Assembly (NCBI RefSeq): GCF_000234665.1
Contig: NC_018325.1
Span: forward strand, 434,512 to 498,511
DNA length: 64,000 nt
Origin: Leishmania mexicana MHOM/GT/2001/U1103
Taxonomy: Eukaryota; Euglenozoa; Kinetoplastea; Trypanosomatida; Trypanosomatidae
Direction: 5' to 3'
Part shown: positions 28,982 to 38,411 of the stretch, piece after piece
How positions within the stretch are numbered: the stretch's first letter is position 1
Layout: each line of letters opens with the position of its first letter
The notes under the pieces: model-generated
Seen by the model: only the letters and a program-made list of their open reading frames with translations
What the model was told of the DNA's origin: nothing
Databases searched by the model: none
Program-made: the position numbers and the translations under genes

Positions 28982-30385
28982 TCAAGAAGAGGTGCCACCG
29001 GCATTGTAGCCTGAGGAGTCATTTGAGGCGGAGGACGCCGACGCAACGCACGAGCTGAAGGCAACATCGCTAGCCTCGATGACGTCGTTTGGGCCCGCCG
29101 AAGAACTGTAACTGCTGGAGATCGTGCCGCTGATAGGGTCACGGCTTACGCCGTTACACGCGTTCTCTATGGCACACTTGACATTCATGACCGCGTCGTC
29201 CACTGTGACGGCTACATTGCGGCTTGTCCAGTTGAGCGGAAGGCAGCCGCAGAGAGCGTTGTCCTCCAGGTGGAGATACATAATGCTCGGCAGTGTTCTC
29301 CATTTAATGGGAACAGAGCCACTTAGCTGGTTGCCGCGGATGCTCAGCGTGTCGAGAGAGTGCATCGAGCTCCACAACACCGGTAGAGTACCGCTCAGTG
29401 TGTTCTTGGAGATATCCAGCACCTGCATGGACTTCATGGCACTCCACTCCGCAGGCAGGGTGCCGACGAGTACGTTGTCCTGTATACGCAGTTCCTCCAG
29501 GAATTCCAGGCGCGCCCATTCCGCAGGCAACGAGCCGGTGAGGCGGTTCGAGTGCAGGTCCATCCACTCCATCGTTGACATCCCCACCCATTCGCGTGGG
29601 AGAGTGCCGCTGAGGTCGTTCCTGCCTATCATCAGCGTCGAGGCAGCTCGCATAAATCGCCACTCCGCAGGCAGTGTGCCACTAAGCCGGTTTCTTTCCA
29701 AGACCAAGGCCTGCATCGACCTCATGCGCCCCCACTCCGGCGGCAGCGTGCCGACCAGCGCGTTGCGATCGAGGCTCAAGATGACGAGGCTCTTCATGCT
29801 CTCCCCCCACGACGCCGGGAGGGTGCCGGCGAGATTGTTGTTGCTTAGGTAAAGGACCACTAATCTGTCCAGGCTGCTCCACTCAGGCGGGAGGCTGCCT
29901 GTGAGGCTGTTGCTCTCCAATCGCACCTGGCGTAGATTTCGCAGCAAGCCCCAGCTGGCCGGCAGCGTCCCCGACAAGTTCATCCCGTTTGCGCGCAGAC
30001 AGATGGAGGTGACAAGCACCTGCGACACGTCAACGTCGGCGCTCGACACCTCCGGCAGACGGCCGGAGGAGACAGCCGACTGGACCCAGTTGGTGGCACT
30101 GATGGACACCTCGTCGTGGAGACACGTCACTCCTTTCCAGGCGCAGAAGTCGTCGCCGGTCCAGAAGTTTCGAAGATGTGGCATCGACTGCACAAACCCA
30201 TCCAGAAACTTGCGCGTATTGAGTTGCTGCGCTTCCGTGTACCTTGACAGCGATCTCGTCCCCACGGCGCGCGCCCTGCCGAACGGTAGCACCAACACCA
30301 GTGCTACAGCAGCCACAAGCGCACATGCCCGCGTGGCGCGACGATACCGAAGCGGCGGCGGCGCCATGCTTGCGTGGGTATACAT
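28982..30385 (-). CDS. PSA/GP46-type leucine-rich repeat surface antigen, no evident GPI signal
   Basis: A 467-aa protein. Its N-terminus has a signal peptide: basic residues, then ACALVAAVALVLVLPF, and a likely cleavage after GRARA near residue 40. Residues 60-90 (FLDGFVQSMPH ... DDFCAWKGVTC) are the cysteine-containing cap typical of promastigote surface antigens and plant-type LRRs. Residues 141-385 hold ten 24-residue repeats of the form LPxxWxxMxSLxxLxLxxNxLSGT, with LPxxW starting at 141, 165, 189, 214, 238, 262, 286, 310, 334 and 358. A C-terminal cap with paired cysteines follows. The tail is Ser/Gly-rich and ends NAGGTSS without the hydrophobic stretch needed for a GPI anchor, so the protein should be secreted rather than membrane-held. 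The family mediates parasite-host contacts such as complement resistance and macrophage binding. The start is the first ATG after a strong acceptor. Confidence 0.88.
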   Translation of the reverse strand: MYTHASMAPPPLRYRRATRACALVAAVALVLVLPFGRARAVGTRSLSRYTEAQQLNTRKFLDGFVQSMPHLRNFWTGDDFCAWKGVTCLHDEVSISATNWVQSAVSSGRLPEVSSADVDVSQVLVTSICLRANGMNLSGTLPASWGLLRNLRQVRLESNSLTGSLPPEWSSLDRLVVLYLSNNNLAGTLPASWGESMKSLVILSLDRNALVGTLPPEWGRMRSMQALVLERNRLSGTLPAEWRFMRAASTLMIGRNDLSGTLPREWVGMSTMEWMDLHSNRLTGSLPAEWARLEFLEELRIQDNVLVGTLPAEWSAMKSMQVLDISKNTLSGTLPVLWSSMHSLDTLSIRGNQLSGSVPIKWRTLPSIMYLHLEDNALCGCLPLNWTSRNVAVTVDDAVMNVKCAIENACNGVSRDPISGTISSSYSSSAGPNDVIEASDVAFSSCVASASSASNDSSGYNAGGTSS

Positions 30386-31617
30386 TGCTGTATAACAGGC
30401 TCAGGTGTTTGTGTTTTCCTCGTCTTGCGAGGCGCCGTATTCGACGGGGACGCGAGTCTGCACGCTCTTGCGTGCGGGTCGATGGAGCACCTCCGCTGCG
30501 CTGCGCAGAGCAGAGCACGCACGTAAAGTCAAGCAAGAGAAGACACCGAGGTAAAAAAAAAGGAGCGTCGGGAGAGATGGACGATGGGGTGGGAGAGGGA
30601 GGGAGAACAGAAAATGGAGCGCCAAAGTGAAAACCTCAAAGAGCCGCGGTGTACGTGGCGACAACACTTACCCTGCGCGCGTGTGTGTGTCAGGGAGAGA
30701 GGGGGGAGGGGGCTGTTCAGGCGAGATGCGGGGTGGAGGGTCGAGAGTGTTACAGAGTCGTAAGCTCGCCATGCCGTGAGAGGAAAAAGAGGAAAAGGCA
30801 CGGCGTGGTGGATCGAAGACAGCATCGCATGCTGAGGTAACATCATGCACCGCCTTTCGAGCCCGGCGGAGGACGACCGACTCCACCACCTACAAAAGCG
30901 GGGGGTGGGAGGTGGCGGAAGGGAAACAGAGCCGCCCAGGGACATCACAGAAGGCCACCGAAATAGGAAAGCGAGATTCTCCCATCGTTCGTTAATGTCG
31001 TCATTACTGCGCCCGAACTGACCCGCCCGAAAAAAGTTAAACGCGAGAAAACAACAACAAGATCGTCCAATGGACGCTCGACAGCACACACATACACATA
31101 GACATACACGCACACGCACGCAACGGACATCATGTACTCCTCGGGCGTCTGCACCAGGAAATACGGGGGAGGGGGTGCCAAAGGCGGCGTGGAACGTTCC
31201 ACTTGGTGGTGGCAGCGAGGGGGGGGGCAGCCAAGGGAGAACAAGAGAAGAGACCGAGAGTAGGACGGAGCAGTGGTGATGACATGCCGTGTGTTGCTTC
31301 CCAATGCCGTGGGCTCACCAACGTGAGATTTCGCCGCCCCCTCCAACCCCACGCAGCGTACCGATGCGGCGTGGCCGCTGCCAAGTGGGTCCGTCTTCTC
31401 CACCCGCTCCCACCGGGATTGCCTTGACATGAGAGGGACACAAGATGAAGATGTACGGTTGAGGTGGGTGGGGGTGGGGTAGGCAGCAAGAAGGTCGAAG
31501 AGCGCCTCACAAGTAAAACCGCATCAGACTCCACGCCACCCCTTTCCTTCTGCGTCCCCGCCAAAGCTAATCCTTTCTCATCCCTGTCCCCAACGGAGCT
31601 GCCCTTGCCGCCTCCTC
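30386..31617. other. Spacer between the L1-domain gene and the PSA-type gene
   Basis: About 1.2 kb. It includes the PSA leader (to 30500), purine blocks at 30545-30610 and 30688-30712, and CA/CACG repeats at 31083-31120. No gene seen; open frames are repeat-driven. Confidence 0.6.
30501..30502 (-). promoter_or_regulatory. Predicted trans-splice acceptor for the PSA-type gene
   Basis: The coding strand has CTTTTTTTTTACCTCGGTGT and then TCTTCTCTTGCTTGAC, with no AG until this position (GCTCTGCTCTGCGCAG). The leader is 115 nt and has no ATG before 30385, which fixes the start codon. Confidence 0.65.
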
Positions 31618-32421
31618 TCACTTGGTAATGTGCACCTCCATGAAGCGGATACGCTCTGTCCGGTTGGACACCAGCGAGAACTCCTGAATGTACCTCCACA
31701 CCGTCGGAAACTCCTTCTTGAGTGAGACGACGAACGCCTTCGCATTCTCGCACACTGCACCGGCCGTCATGCCGCCATGGCCGACGCGGAAGAGCAGCTG
31801 ACCCTGCTTCTGCAACTCCACCAGCCCTGCGGTGGAGCCTTGTGAGAGACGGAAGCCAAGCGTCTCGCGCTCGTCGAGGCCGTCTAGCGGCGTGATCATC
31901 TTGCGCGGGCAGCGCACTGCCGAGCTCGGCGCCGCATTGGCAGCCGCGGCCGATGAGGGCGAACTACCCTTCACTGCGTCCGTGATGGCGTGCGGCAGCT
32001 TCGACTGTATGCGGGCATCCACCACGAAATGGCTGAATGTGGCCGCGACGCGGAGTGCCCTCTTTGTTGCCTCGGCGTCGCCGCGCTTGCAGATGGCTTC
32101 GGCCGTCACCACCGCGTCGTAGTAGCCATGCCGCTTGTTGATCTTGCCGCAGTCGTGCGAGATGACCTTGGGAACGATCAGGCACGTGGTCCGCCCATTG
32201 GCGGCGTACACGCGATGCGGCAAATGGAAACGGTGGTCACGCACCAGCCGCGGGCACTGCGCCGTGATGACGAAGGGCAGGATGAACTCAAGATAGATGC
32301 CTTCCTCGTCCGCGCCTCCGCTGCTGCTGCTGCTGCTGCCACCGTTTGCGCCCTCCGCACAGACGCGCTGCAGCTTATACAGAACCGCCTTGGTGACAAT
32401 CAGGCGCTTGTCCTGCGGCAT
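31618..32421 (-). CDS. Ribosomal L1-domain protein, RSL1D1/Utp30 type
   Basis: A 267-aa protein; the first in-frame ATG gives MPQDKRLIVTKAVLYKL. It shows the order of the eukaryotic L1-domain ribosome-biogenesis proteins: an N-terminal helix, FILPFVITAQCPRL, HLPHRVYAANGRTTCLIVPK, a central domain, RCPRKMITPLD, then GQLLFRVGHGGMTAGAVCEN followed by AFVVSLKKEFPTVWRYIQEF. The last block matches the FxVGHxxM ... ENxxAxxxxLxxxxPxxW signature of RSL1D1/Utp30/Cic1 better than that of cytosolic RPL10A. The likely role is in nucleolar pre-rRNA processing. The protein lacks the long Lys-rich tail of animal RSL1D1. A Ser/Gly-rich insert sits near residue 25 and an Ala/Ser insert near 160. It could also be a divergent structural L1 protein. 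Confidence 0.75.
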   Translation of the reverse strand: MPQDKRLIVTKAVLYKLQRVCAEGANGGSSSSSSGGADEEGIYLEFILPFVITAQCPRLVRDHRFHLPHRVYAANGRTTCLIVPKVISHDCGKINKRHGYYDAVVTAEAICKRGDAEATKRALRVAATFSHFVVDARIQSKLPHAITDAVKGSSPSSAAAANAAPSSAVRCPRKMITPLDGLDERETLGFRLSQGSTAGLVELQKQGQLLFRVGHGGMTAGAVCENAKAFVVSLKKEFPTVWRYIQEFSLVSNRTERIRFMEVHITK

Positions 32422-33318
32422 GACTCGACGCACACAACACGAGAACAGAGACGGAGGGGCAGAGGCGGGGGCAGGGGAACAGAGGACGCCGACAGGGACT
32501 TGCAGGCAAGCGCACAGCCACACCACGAGTGGACAGCGGGGGGGGGGGGCGTCAAAGAAAGGGCGGAAGAAAAAATGTAGAGAAAAGCGCTGCGCTCCAG
32601 AGTCCAGTGGATACGATGTACCGCGGCGCGGAAATCACGTGTGCGTGCGTGCGTGTTGATAGGCCGATGTGCACGGGGCAGGGAGGGGGGAGGGGGAGGG
32701 GCAGCGGAGCGTAAGGAGGGGGGATTGACATACATACATACCAGTCACCATACGGGGGCAATACAGATGCGTACTGCACTACGTGACCCGTTCCGGTTCA
32801 CATGATGCGGGGCGTGGGCATCGTTGTATCGTCTCTCCATTTCCCCGCCCCCTTCTCCTCGCCAGCAACGTGCTTGGCTGCGTCATCCTACAGCATGCGC
32901 GCACAGCTCATCACAGAGAGAGAAGGGGAGGGGAGGAGAGAGAGGGGGGGGGCCATTCATCTCTCGTGTGTTCTCGTCTTTTTCTGTGCGGATGTCTTCG
33001 TCCTTTGTTGTCTTCTGCGCATGTGTGCGAGTATGCCGGCACGCTTGTGCGTGCGCTTGCGAAGACCCACTGCGGCCTCCCTTTCGCTGCTACTCCTTCG
33101 AAAGGTGTTGGTATTCATCACATGCGAAGCCTGCACGTCCTTCTGTGCGTGCGTATGTGTGCGCATATATATGGATAGGCCGTCACTCTTGCTCCGCCAA
33201 ATTGCCTAACCGCCGCTGCGGGGCGGGGGGGGGGGGCGATGACATGCCATGTGCGCGTGCACCTCTCTCCGAAACACCCACACAGCCACGTGTACCACGC
33301 TTTTTGGGTGACGCGAGA
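32422..33318. other. Spacer between the helicase gene and the L1-domain gene
   Basis: About 0.9 kb. G-runs lie at 32538-32549, 32946-32952 and 33226-33236. CATACATACATAC is near 32730-32742. The right part should be 3' UTR of the PIF1-type gene. No gene seen. Confidence 0.6.
32499..32500 (-). promoter_or_regulatory. Predicted trans-splice acceptor for the L1-domain gene
   Basis: A long coding-strand pyrimidine tract (plus-strand purines and G-run 32538-32590) has its first AG here. The leader is 77 nt with no ATG before 32421. A second AG at 32424-32425, 2 nt from the ATG after another CT-rich tract, would leave almost no leader. Confidence 0.5.
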
Positions 33319-35649
33319 CTACCCCTCCTCCGTTTTGGCCCGCTTCAAGGTGGCAGTAACACGGCTGTCGCCAAAGACGCCGTCGGTGCGCAGTGACCCC
33401 TTCGCACACGCGGTATCTCTTTCCGGGGGCAGCGCAGACTCGAGAGGAGGTGAGCTGCCAGCCCTTGTTGTGACAGGTTGCGAGGACGGCACCGACGTGA
33501 CCGTGCCCAGCCCGTAGAAGTCTCGCGCCTCTGCCGACGCGCACGCGGCGACGACGTCCAGGTCCAGCACTGTCAAGCTCAAGTCCTCCGCTTTGCGCAC
33601 TCGCGACAGCGCCACGTACGCTTGCCCTGCCTCGAAGAATGACTTGTCCAGCGCCAGGCGGACCATGGGCAGCGTCATGCCCTGCACTCGGTGCACTGTC
33701 AGCGCCCAGGCCAGCTGCAGAGGCACTTGACGCCTGGATAGGCTGAGGCGGCCGTCTCGCCCGTGCACCTCCATTGTGATGGAGGGCACGACAGCCTCTA
33801 CACCGGTGGAGAAGCGAACGAGCGGCAACGCGGGGCCATGCGCCTGTTCGACGAAGCCCCCAACGAGACCAAGGTCGCCGTTGGCCAGGCTCGGCTCGTT
33901 CGGCAGGGATGCGAGGAGCACCACCTGCGCACCCACCTTCAAGGTTAACACAGAGGGCAGCGACACCTCGGCATCGATGTCGGCGCCAGGGACGGCTGCG
34001 TAGTCCTCGGATGCATAGCGCTGGAACTGCATCGACTCCAGCTGTTGCAGCCGCTGTGCGTTGTAGCGGTCCACGTCTTTGCGGCGCGCGAGCAGAGTGG
34101 TAGCCTCGACGCCGAAGCGTTCCTCCAGTTTGCGCCCCAAACATGCCTCGAGTACCTCCCGCACCAGCGGCGTGCATTCGCCTCGCCGCACCGCCGCACA
34201 GCACTCGGCAAAGCGCGGGTCCTCGGCGTGACGGTAATCCTTCGTGAAGACAAGTTGCTGAAAAGCACAGGCACGCCATACAGCAGCCATGAAGGCGGGC
34301 TGCACCTCCTCGCCAGCGCCACGCGACACCGGCGGCAGTTGCAGAAAGTCGCCAACCACCAGCAGCTGAATCCCACCAAACGGCAGTGCCGCGTTGCTCG
34401 TTCTCTGTCGCCGCTGCGAGGAGGAGGCGGGGGGCGCCAACGGGGCTCGCAGCACGCGTGCGACGCGGTCGAGCAGGGCGAATGTGTGCGAGGAGAGCAT
34501 GCTGATTTCGTCAATGACGAGCACCTCGCACCGCTGCCACGCCCGCACGACGTCCGGCTTGCTCTGCACGCGCTGCAGGATCACGTCTGGGTCGCCCTCG
34601 CCGCGACCGATGCCAGAGAAGGCGTGCACCGTTTTGCCGCCGATGAGTCGAGCGGCGATGCCAGTGGCGGCAGTCACTGCGACTCGCCCAGTTTCCACCG
34701 CTTTTTCCTGTTCCTCGTCTTCAGCCCCCCGATTTGCATCGCTCTTCGCACCACGGTGCTGCCGCGTGCGAGGTAGGACGTGCTGCAAGACGTGAAGCAA
34801 CCATTCCGTCTTGCCCGTTCCAGCAGCACCGCTCACAAAGACATTGTGGCCAGCGCGCACAAGCTGCACCGCGCGCTGTTGCTCACTCGTCCACTTCAAC
34901 CGCTGCTGCTGGGCCGCCGTCAGTGACGTGATAGGGCCGCTGCTATTTCCGGTATTGCTGCTGCTGCCGCCAGGTAGCACCGTGCTCCTCTGAGGAACGG
35001 AAGGCTGCGATGAGGTCATGGGCGTCGTCGATTCCGCCATCGAGTGCGCAGCGAATAAGTCCCCCTGCGCTGCTCTGGGGGCGGCTGTGTTGCTGTCGTG
35101 ATGATTCTTGCTAGTCTCCTCGCCGGAAGAGTCGTAGTCATCATCGTTATCCACGCCGCTGCCCGACAGCTGTGCAAGGCCGGGGTCCCGCAAGTCGCCA
35201 CTGCCTCGACCGCCAACGCCCCCTTTTCCGCCACGCTGCGGGCCCTTGTGACTTCTGTTCGCCACGTTGCGCTCCATGTCCTTCCACCGCGCTTTGTCCT
35301 GAAGCACGCCGGCCATCATGCGCAGCTCATCCAAGTCCTCGGTCGTGTCGATGAACACGCTACACTGCCGCTTTTCATGCGGCACCATCACTGTCAATCG
35401 TCCTTGTGCTACGCCCGTCGACACGACCCGCTGCAACCGCGCCAGCTGGAAGAAGGTGCCCTCGTGCTTCTTGTGTCGGCTGGAGCGAACGACGAGGCAC
35501 GGCCCGAGCCCGCTTTGGCGAGAGAGGAAACATTCGGTGCCGCCCCACTGACCAATCCGCTCACCATCTTCGGCAAAGACGGAGATCTTGCCCTGGACGG
35601 CGCTCATCGTCATCTTCGGCTTTGGCACGCGTATCGCAACACCCGCCAT
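33319..35649 (-). CDS. PIF1-family DNA helicase
   Basis: A 776-aa protein starting at an ATG and ending with TAG. Motifs in order: Walker A (VFVSGAAGTGKTEWL, about 268-282), motif Ia region (AVTAATGIAARLIGG), Walker B (VLVIDEISMLS, about 374-384), motif III (LVVGDFLQLPPV, about 429-440), motif IV region (FTKDYRH) and the C-terminal pair LTVHRVQGMTLP (about 646-657) and YVALSRVRKAEDL (about 675-687). These define an SF1B PIF1-type 5'-3' helicase that resolves G-quadruplexes and supports replication or telomere maintenance. Kinetoplastids carry several PIF1 paralogues, mostly mitochondrial. No clear mitochondrial presequence is seen here, and basic stretches such as LKRAKTEEG at the end allow nuclear import. 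Residues 20-120 form a separate strand-rich domain; 130-250 is low-complexity linker. I cannot say which paralogue it is. Confidence 0.9.
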   Translation of the reverse strand: MAGVAIRVPKPKMTMSAVQGKISVFAEDGERIGQWGGTECFLSRQSGLGPCLVVRSSRHKKHEGTFFQLARLQRVVSTGVAQGRLTVMVPHEKRQCSVFIDTTEDLDELRMMAGVLQDKARWKDMERNVANRSHKGPQRGGKGGVGGRGSGDLRDPGLAQLSGSGVDNDDDYDSSGEETSKNHHDSNTAAPRAAQGDLFAAHSMAESTTPMTSSQPSVPQRSTVLPGGSSSNTGNSSGPITSLTAAQQQRLKWTSEQQRAVQLVRAGHNVFVSGAAGTGKTEWLLHVLQHVLPRTRQHRGAKSDANRGAEDEEQEKAVETGRVAVTAATGIAARLIGGKTVHAFSGIGRGEGDPDVILQRVQSKPDVVRAWQRCEVLVIDEISMLSSHTFALLDRVARVLRAPLAPPASSSQRRQRTSNAALPFGGIQLLVVGDFLQLPPVSRGAGEEVQPAFMAAVWRACAFQQLVFTKDYRHAEDPRFAECCAAVRRGECTPLVREVLEACLGRKLEERFGVEATTLLARRKDVDRYNAQRLQQLESMQFQRYASEDYAAVPGADIDAEVSLPSVLTLKVGAQVVLLASLPNEPSLANGDLGLVGGFVEQAHGPALPLVRFSTGVEAVVPSITMEVHGRDGRLSLSRRQVPLQLAWALTVHRVQGMTLPMVRLALDKSFFEAGQAYVALSRVRKAEDLSLTVLDLDVVAACASAEARDFYGLGTVTSVPSSQPVTTRAGSSPPLESALPPERDTACAKGSLRTDGVFGDSRVTATLKRAKTEEG

Positions 35650-35704
35650 GGTGATAGAGAGGTTGGGTGGCGTGTATGTGTGTGTGTGGGGGGGGGGATG
35701 GGCG

Positions 35705-35706
35705 CT
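35705..35706 (-). promoter_or_regulatory. Predicted trans-splice acceptor for the PIF1-type helicase
   Basis: The coding strand reads CCCTCTTTTCCGTGCCTTCAG ending at this AG, 55 nt before the ATG at 35649, with no ATG or other AG between tract and site. Confidence 0.55.
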
Positions 35707-37111
35707 GAAGGCACGGAAAAGAGGGACCTGAGCGACAGCAAGTAGTCTATGGATGTATATCTATGATCGGTATCTATGCATGTGGTGGTGGCGGTGCGAT
35801 AGGCGAGCGCTAGATGCGTTGCACTCCGTCCCCTGGCGAAGGAGGACAGGAGCACGAAGAGAGGCGGGGGAAGAGGCGAGGAGGAAGGTGATGTGGGGTT
35901 GGCAAGGGACTGGAACGCCCTGGTACACGCACACACACACAAACACACGTACCCCGGCGCGGCATGTGTGCAGAGCCACGTGCATGGCGGGTAGTGCCGC
36001 ACACAGATATACAGATGCGCGCCGTCACAGGATCCACCACTCCCGAGAGCGTTAGGGAAGTATCGCCCGTCTCCAACAGCAGTGTGCCTGTGCCTGTGTG
36101 CGTATGCGTGTGCGTGTGCGCCTCCGAAACCCAAGCAAGCAGCCGGCGCCGCAGTTTCAACTCATGCCCCTCTCTCGTTCGGTGAACTTCGCGTTTCGCC
36201 TTGTGTGTGCCCTTTCGTACGGCGCTCCTCATGGGGTGTGGGGAGGGAGACAGCCGAAGGTAACGCCTGCCTGCGCATGCTTGAGCGTGAGGCAAACCGT
36301 GCCGGAGGAGGCCGTCCGCTGCTTGCTTCGTTCGTTTTTTATTTTTCCGTTTTCCCCTCTGAAGGGCTGCGGTGTGTCTCCGCGGGTGACCGCCGTCCCC
36401 CACCTCATGGACTTCTCCTCGTCTTCTCGCTTCATCTTGTGCTTGCTCGGGGGATGGGGGAGGGGTGGGGTTGACACGCAAGCTTCAGCACAAAGACGCG
36501 AATCACGCCATCGCGCGCTTTGTGTGCGTGTGTATGTGTGTGCCCGTGCCATGAACAACCCAGAGAGACACGGACAACGAGCACAGAAAGAGCGAAAGGG
36601 GCGGGGGAGGGGGACGTGTCTCTGCGTTTGAACGGAGGGCGGAAGGGGATCGGCGTGCCTCCGTATCACGCGTCTGGTGCCTCTATGCGAAAAAAGCGAG
36701 CCACAATCACAAAGACAAGTATGCATACCTGTGATTGCGAATCAGCATATCCGCTCCTTCGCCATTGTCGGAGAGAGAGAAACAGAGCGGGAGGAGGGAA
36801 AGTGGTACACGGAGGCCGAGAGCGCCTCAGCATATTTGTCTCCGGCGATTTCGACATCTCGCATGTCGGCAGCCGTGCCCCCCTACACCGCGGGGCCACA
36901 CGAGCAGGAAGCAAGCACGTCTCTCCACAAGCGCATGCGTGCATGAATACACCTGCACTCGGGTACGGACGAGGGTGCAGACCCACGTGTCCTTCTAGTC
37001 TTTTGCCTCCCCTCTCACTATGGCAATTAGTGTCCGTTCAGGCATTTATGCCACATCACGGTTCTCCTCATGTCCGCTGGCCGCTGACAGCACAGCAGTA
37101 CAACTAGCAGT

Positions 37112-37211
37112 NNNNNNNNNNNNNNNNNNNNNNNNNNNNNNNNNNNNNNNNNNNNNNNNNNNNNNNNNNNNNNNNNNNNNNNNNNNNNNNNNNNNNNNNN
37201 NNNNNNNNNNN
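37112..37211. other. Assembly gap (100 N)
   Basis: Exactly 100 Ns in the spacer downstream of the 37530-38411 gene. The right flank is C/T-rich. Confidence 0.97.
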
Positions 37212-37333
37212 TCCCCCTCCCTCTCTCAAGTTATTCATGCGGTTGCAGCAACCTTCTTCGTTTTTTTTTTAAGATGCTTCCCTTTCTGTGATGGACTTCT
37301 GCGTACATGTCCACCACGCCTGCATGCGCATGC

Positions 37334-37365
<32 letters not shown>

Positions 37366-37529
37366 GACGGCGAACTTTCAGAGAAATAGAAAGGAGCGCA
37401 AGGCCTCCGCGACGCAGCAGTGCTTTGCCACCACCTCCGCCGGGACTTCTGGTATGAGGACGACGTCCAAAAAAAAAATAGGAGACCAGTGAGCTCCCAG
37501 CCCTGCCGCGGGGCCGGTGCTGTCCGTGC

Positions 37530-38411
37530 TCACTGCTGTGGCTTGGCGAAACTACTCATCGCCGCTCTGCGCTCGTTCTTTTCCATCACCCTTGCCATGT
37601 CCGGAACGGCCGGCGGCTCCGCCGAAACGTGCTCGGTATGGTAGCCGATGTTCTGCCGCACGTACTGTCGCGCACCCGCCTCGATGGCCGCCATGTCCAC
37701 CTCCTCCGCCGTCAGACCTATCGTGAGAAGACGCCGTAGCTCCACCTCTAGGTTGTCGTGCGCGGCTCGCAGCGCCATGCCTGTGTAGCGGAGACTTGAC
37801 GCGGTGAGGTGGGCCGCTCGGTCTGTCTCGGCAAGTCGTGTGAGCACGCCCTCGTAGAGCCCTGAGTAGGTCTCCTCTGCCTTGGCCAGCTGCAGCCGCG
37901 TTTCAAGCAGCTCGCGCCGTAGCGAGGCAAGCTGTTCGCTGATGGCCGTACTCGTCGGGGCGTAGGAACGGCGCGGCCGTTCTGCGTCGTGAGCAGCCCC
38001 AGGTGGAGAGGATGCTGGCACTGGCGCTGGGGCGGCTATGTTGGCCTCCGGTAACGGCGAGGCTGTCGAGCTTGCTGTGGAGGAGGACGCCGTTGCCGGT
38101 GGTGCCGCGCCATCTATTTTTGAAGTGGTGACGGCGACGGGTCGCGCCGAGTGGGACTTGTAGAAGGGCAGGGGTGTCGAAGTGGCCTTGGTAGGCTTCT
38201 GCTTTGTCGCCCTCGACACACGCTTCTTTTTCGCCTCCAGCAGACGCGCTGTCGTGGATATTGACAGAAGCGCTCGATGCTGCCAGTGATGAGGTGCAAA
38301 GATGCAGGAGGTGACACAGGCCGACAGCCCTGACGGTGCGCGGCCAACAGTCACCAGCGGAGGACGCACGGAGGTGAGCCGCGCATGAGTGGCACCGCCG
38401 ATGAGCGACAT
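37530..38411 (-). CDS. Hypothetical protein with probable mitochondrial presequence
   Basis: A 293-aa protein starting at an ATG. The first ~75 residues have Arg, Lys, Ser and Ala but almost no acidic residues (MSLIGGATHARLTSVRPPLV ... LLSISTTARLLEAKKKRVSR), as expected of a mitochondrial import presequence. A Pro/Ala/Ser-rich linker covers about 75-155. Residues 155-260 are helical (ISEQLASLRRELLETRLQLA, then ASSLRYTGMALRAAHDNLEV and VDMAAIEAGARQYVRQN), with short coiled-coil potential. The end is basic (RVMEKNERRAAMSSFAKPQQ). I do not recognise a family. A mitochondrial complex subunit is possible; the targeting call is by composition only. Confidence 0.75.
   Translation of the reverse strand: MSLIGGATHARLTSVRPPLVTVGRAPSGLSACVTSCIFAPHHWQHRALLSISTTARLLEAKKKRVSRATKQKPTKATSTPLPFYKSHSARPVAVTTSKIDGAAPPATASSSTASSTASPLPEANIAAPAPVPASSPPGAAHDAERPRRSYAPTSTAISEQLASLRRELLETRLQLAKAEETYSGLYEGVLTRLAETDRAAHLTASSLRYTGMALRAAHDNLEVELRRLLTIGLTAEEVDMAAIEAGARQYVRQNIGYHTEHVSAEPPAVPDMARVMEKNERRAAMSSFAKPQQ

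Larger units (their letters stand above)
35650..37529. other. 1.9-kb spacer with an assembly gap
   Basis: Contents: TG run and G-run (35675-35698), CA run (35929-35948), TGTG repeats near 36088-36120, a GA-rich stretch (36770-36800), the 100-N gap (37112-37211) and a CA run (37337-37365). Stretches 36120-36450 and 36810-36990 are complex, GC-rich and non-repetitive. Open frames there have no recognisable protein character. Confidence 0.6.

Noticed and set aside
35810..36481. 223-codon minus-strand open frame upstream of the helicase gene
   Set aside because: It has basic, low-complexity composition with a His/Thr run from CA repeats, no domain and no good acceptor.
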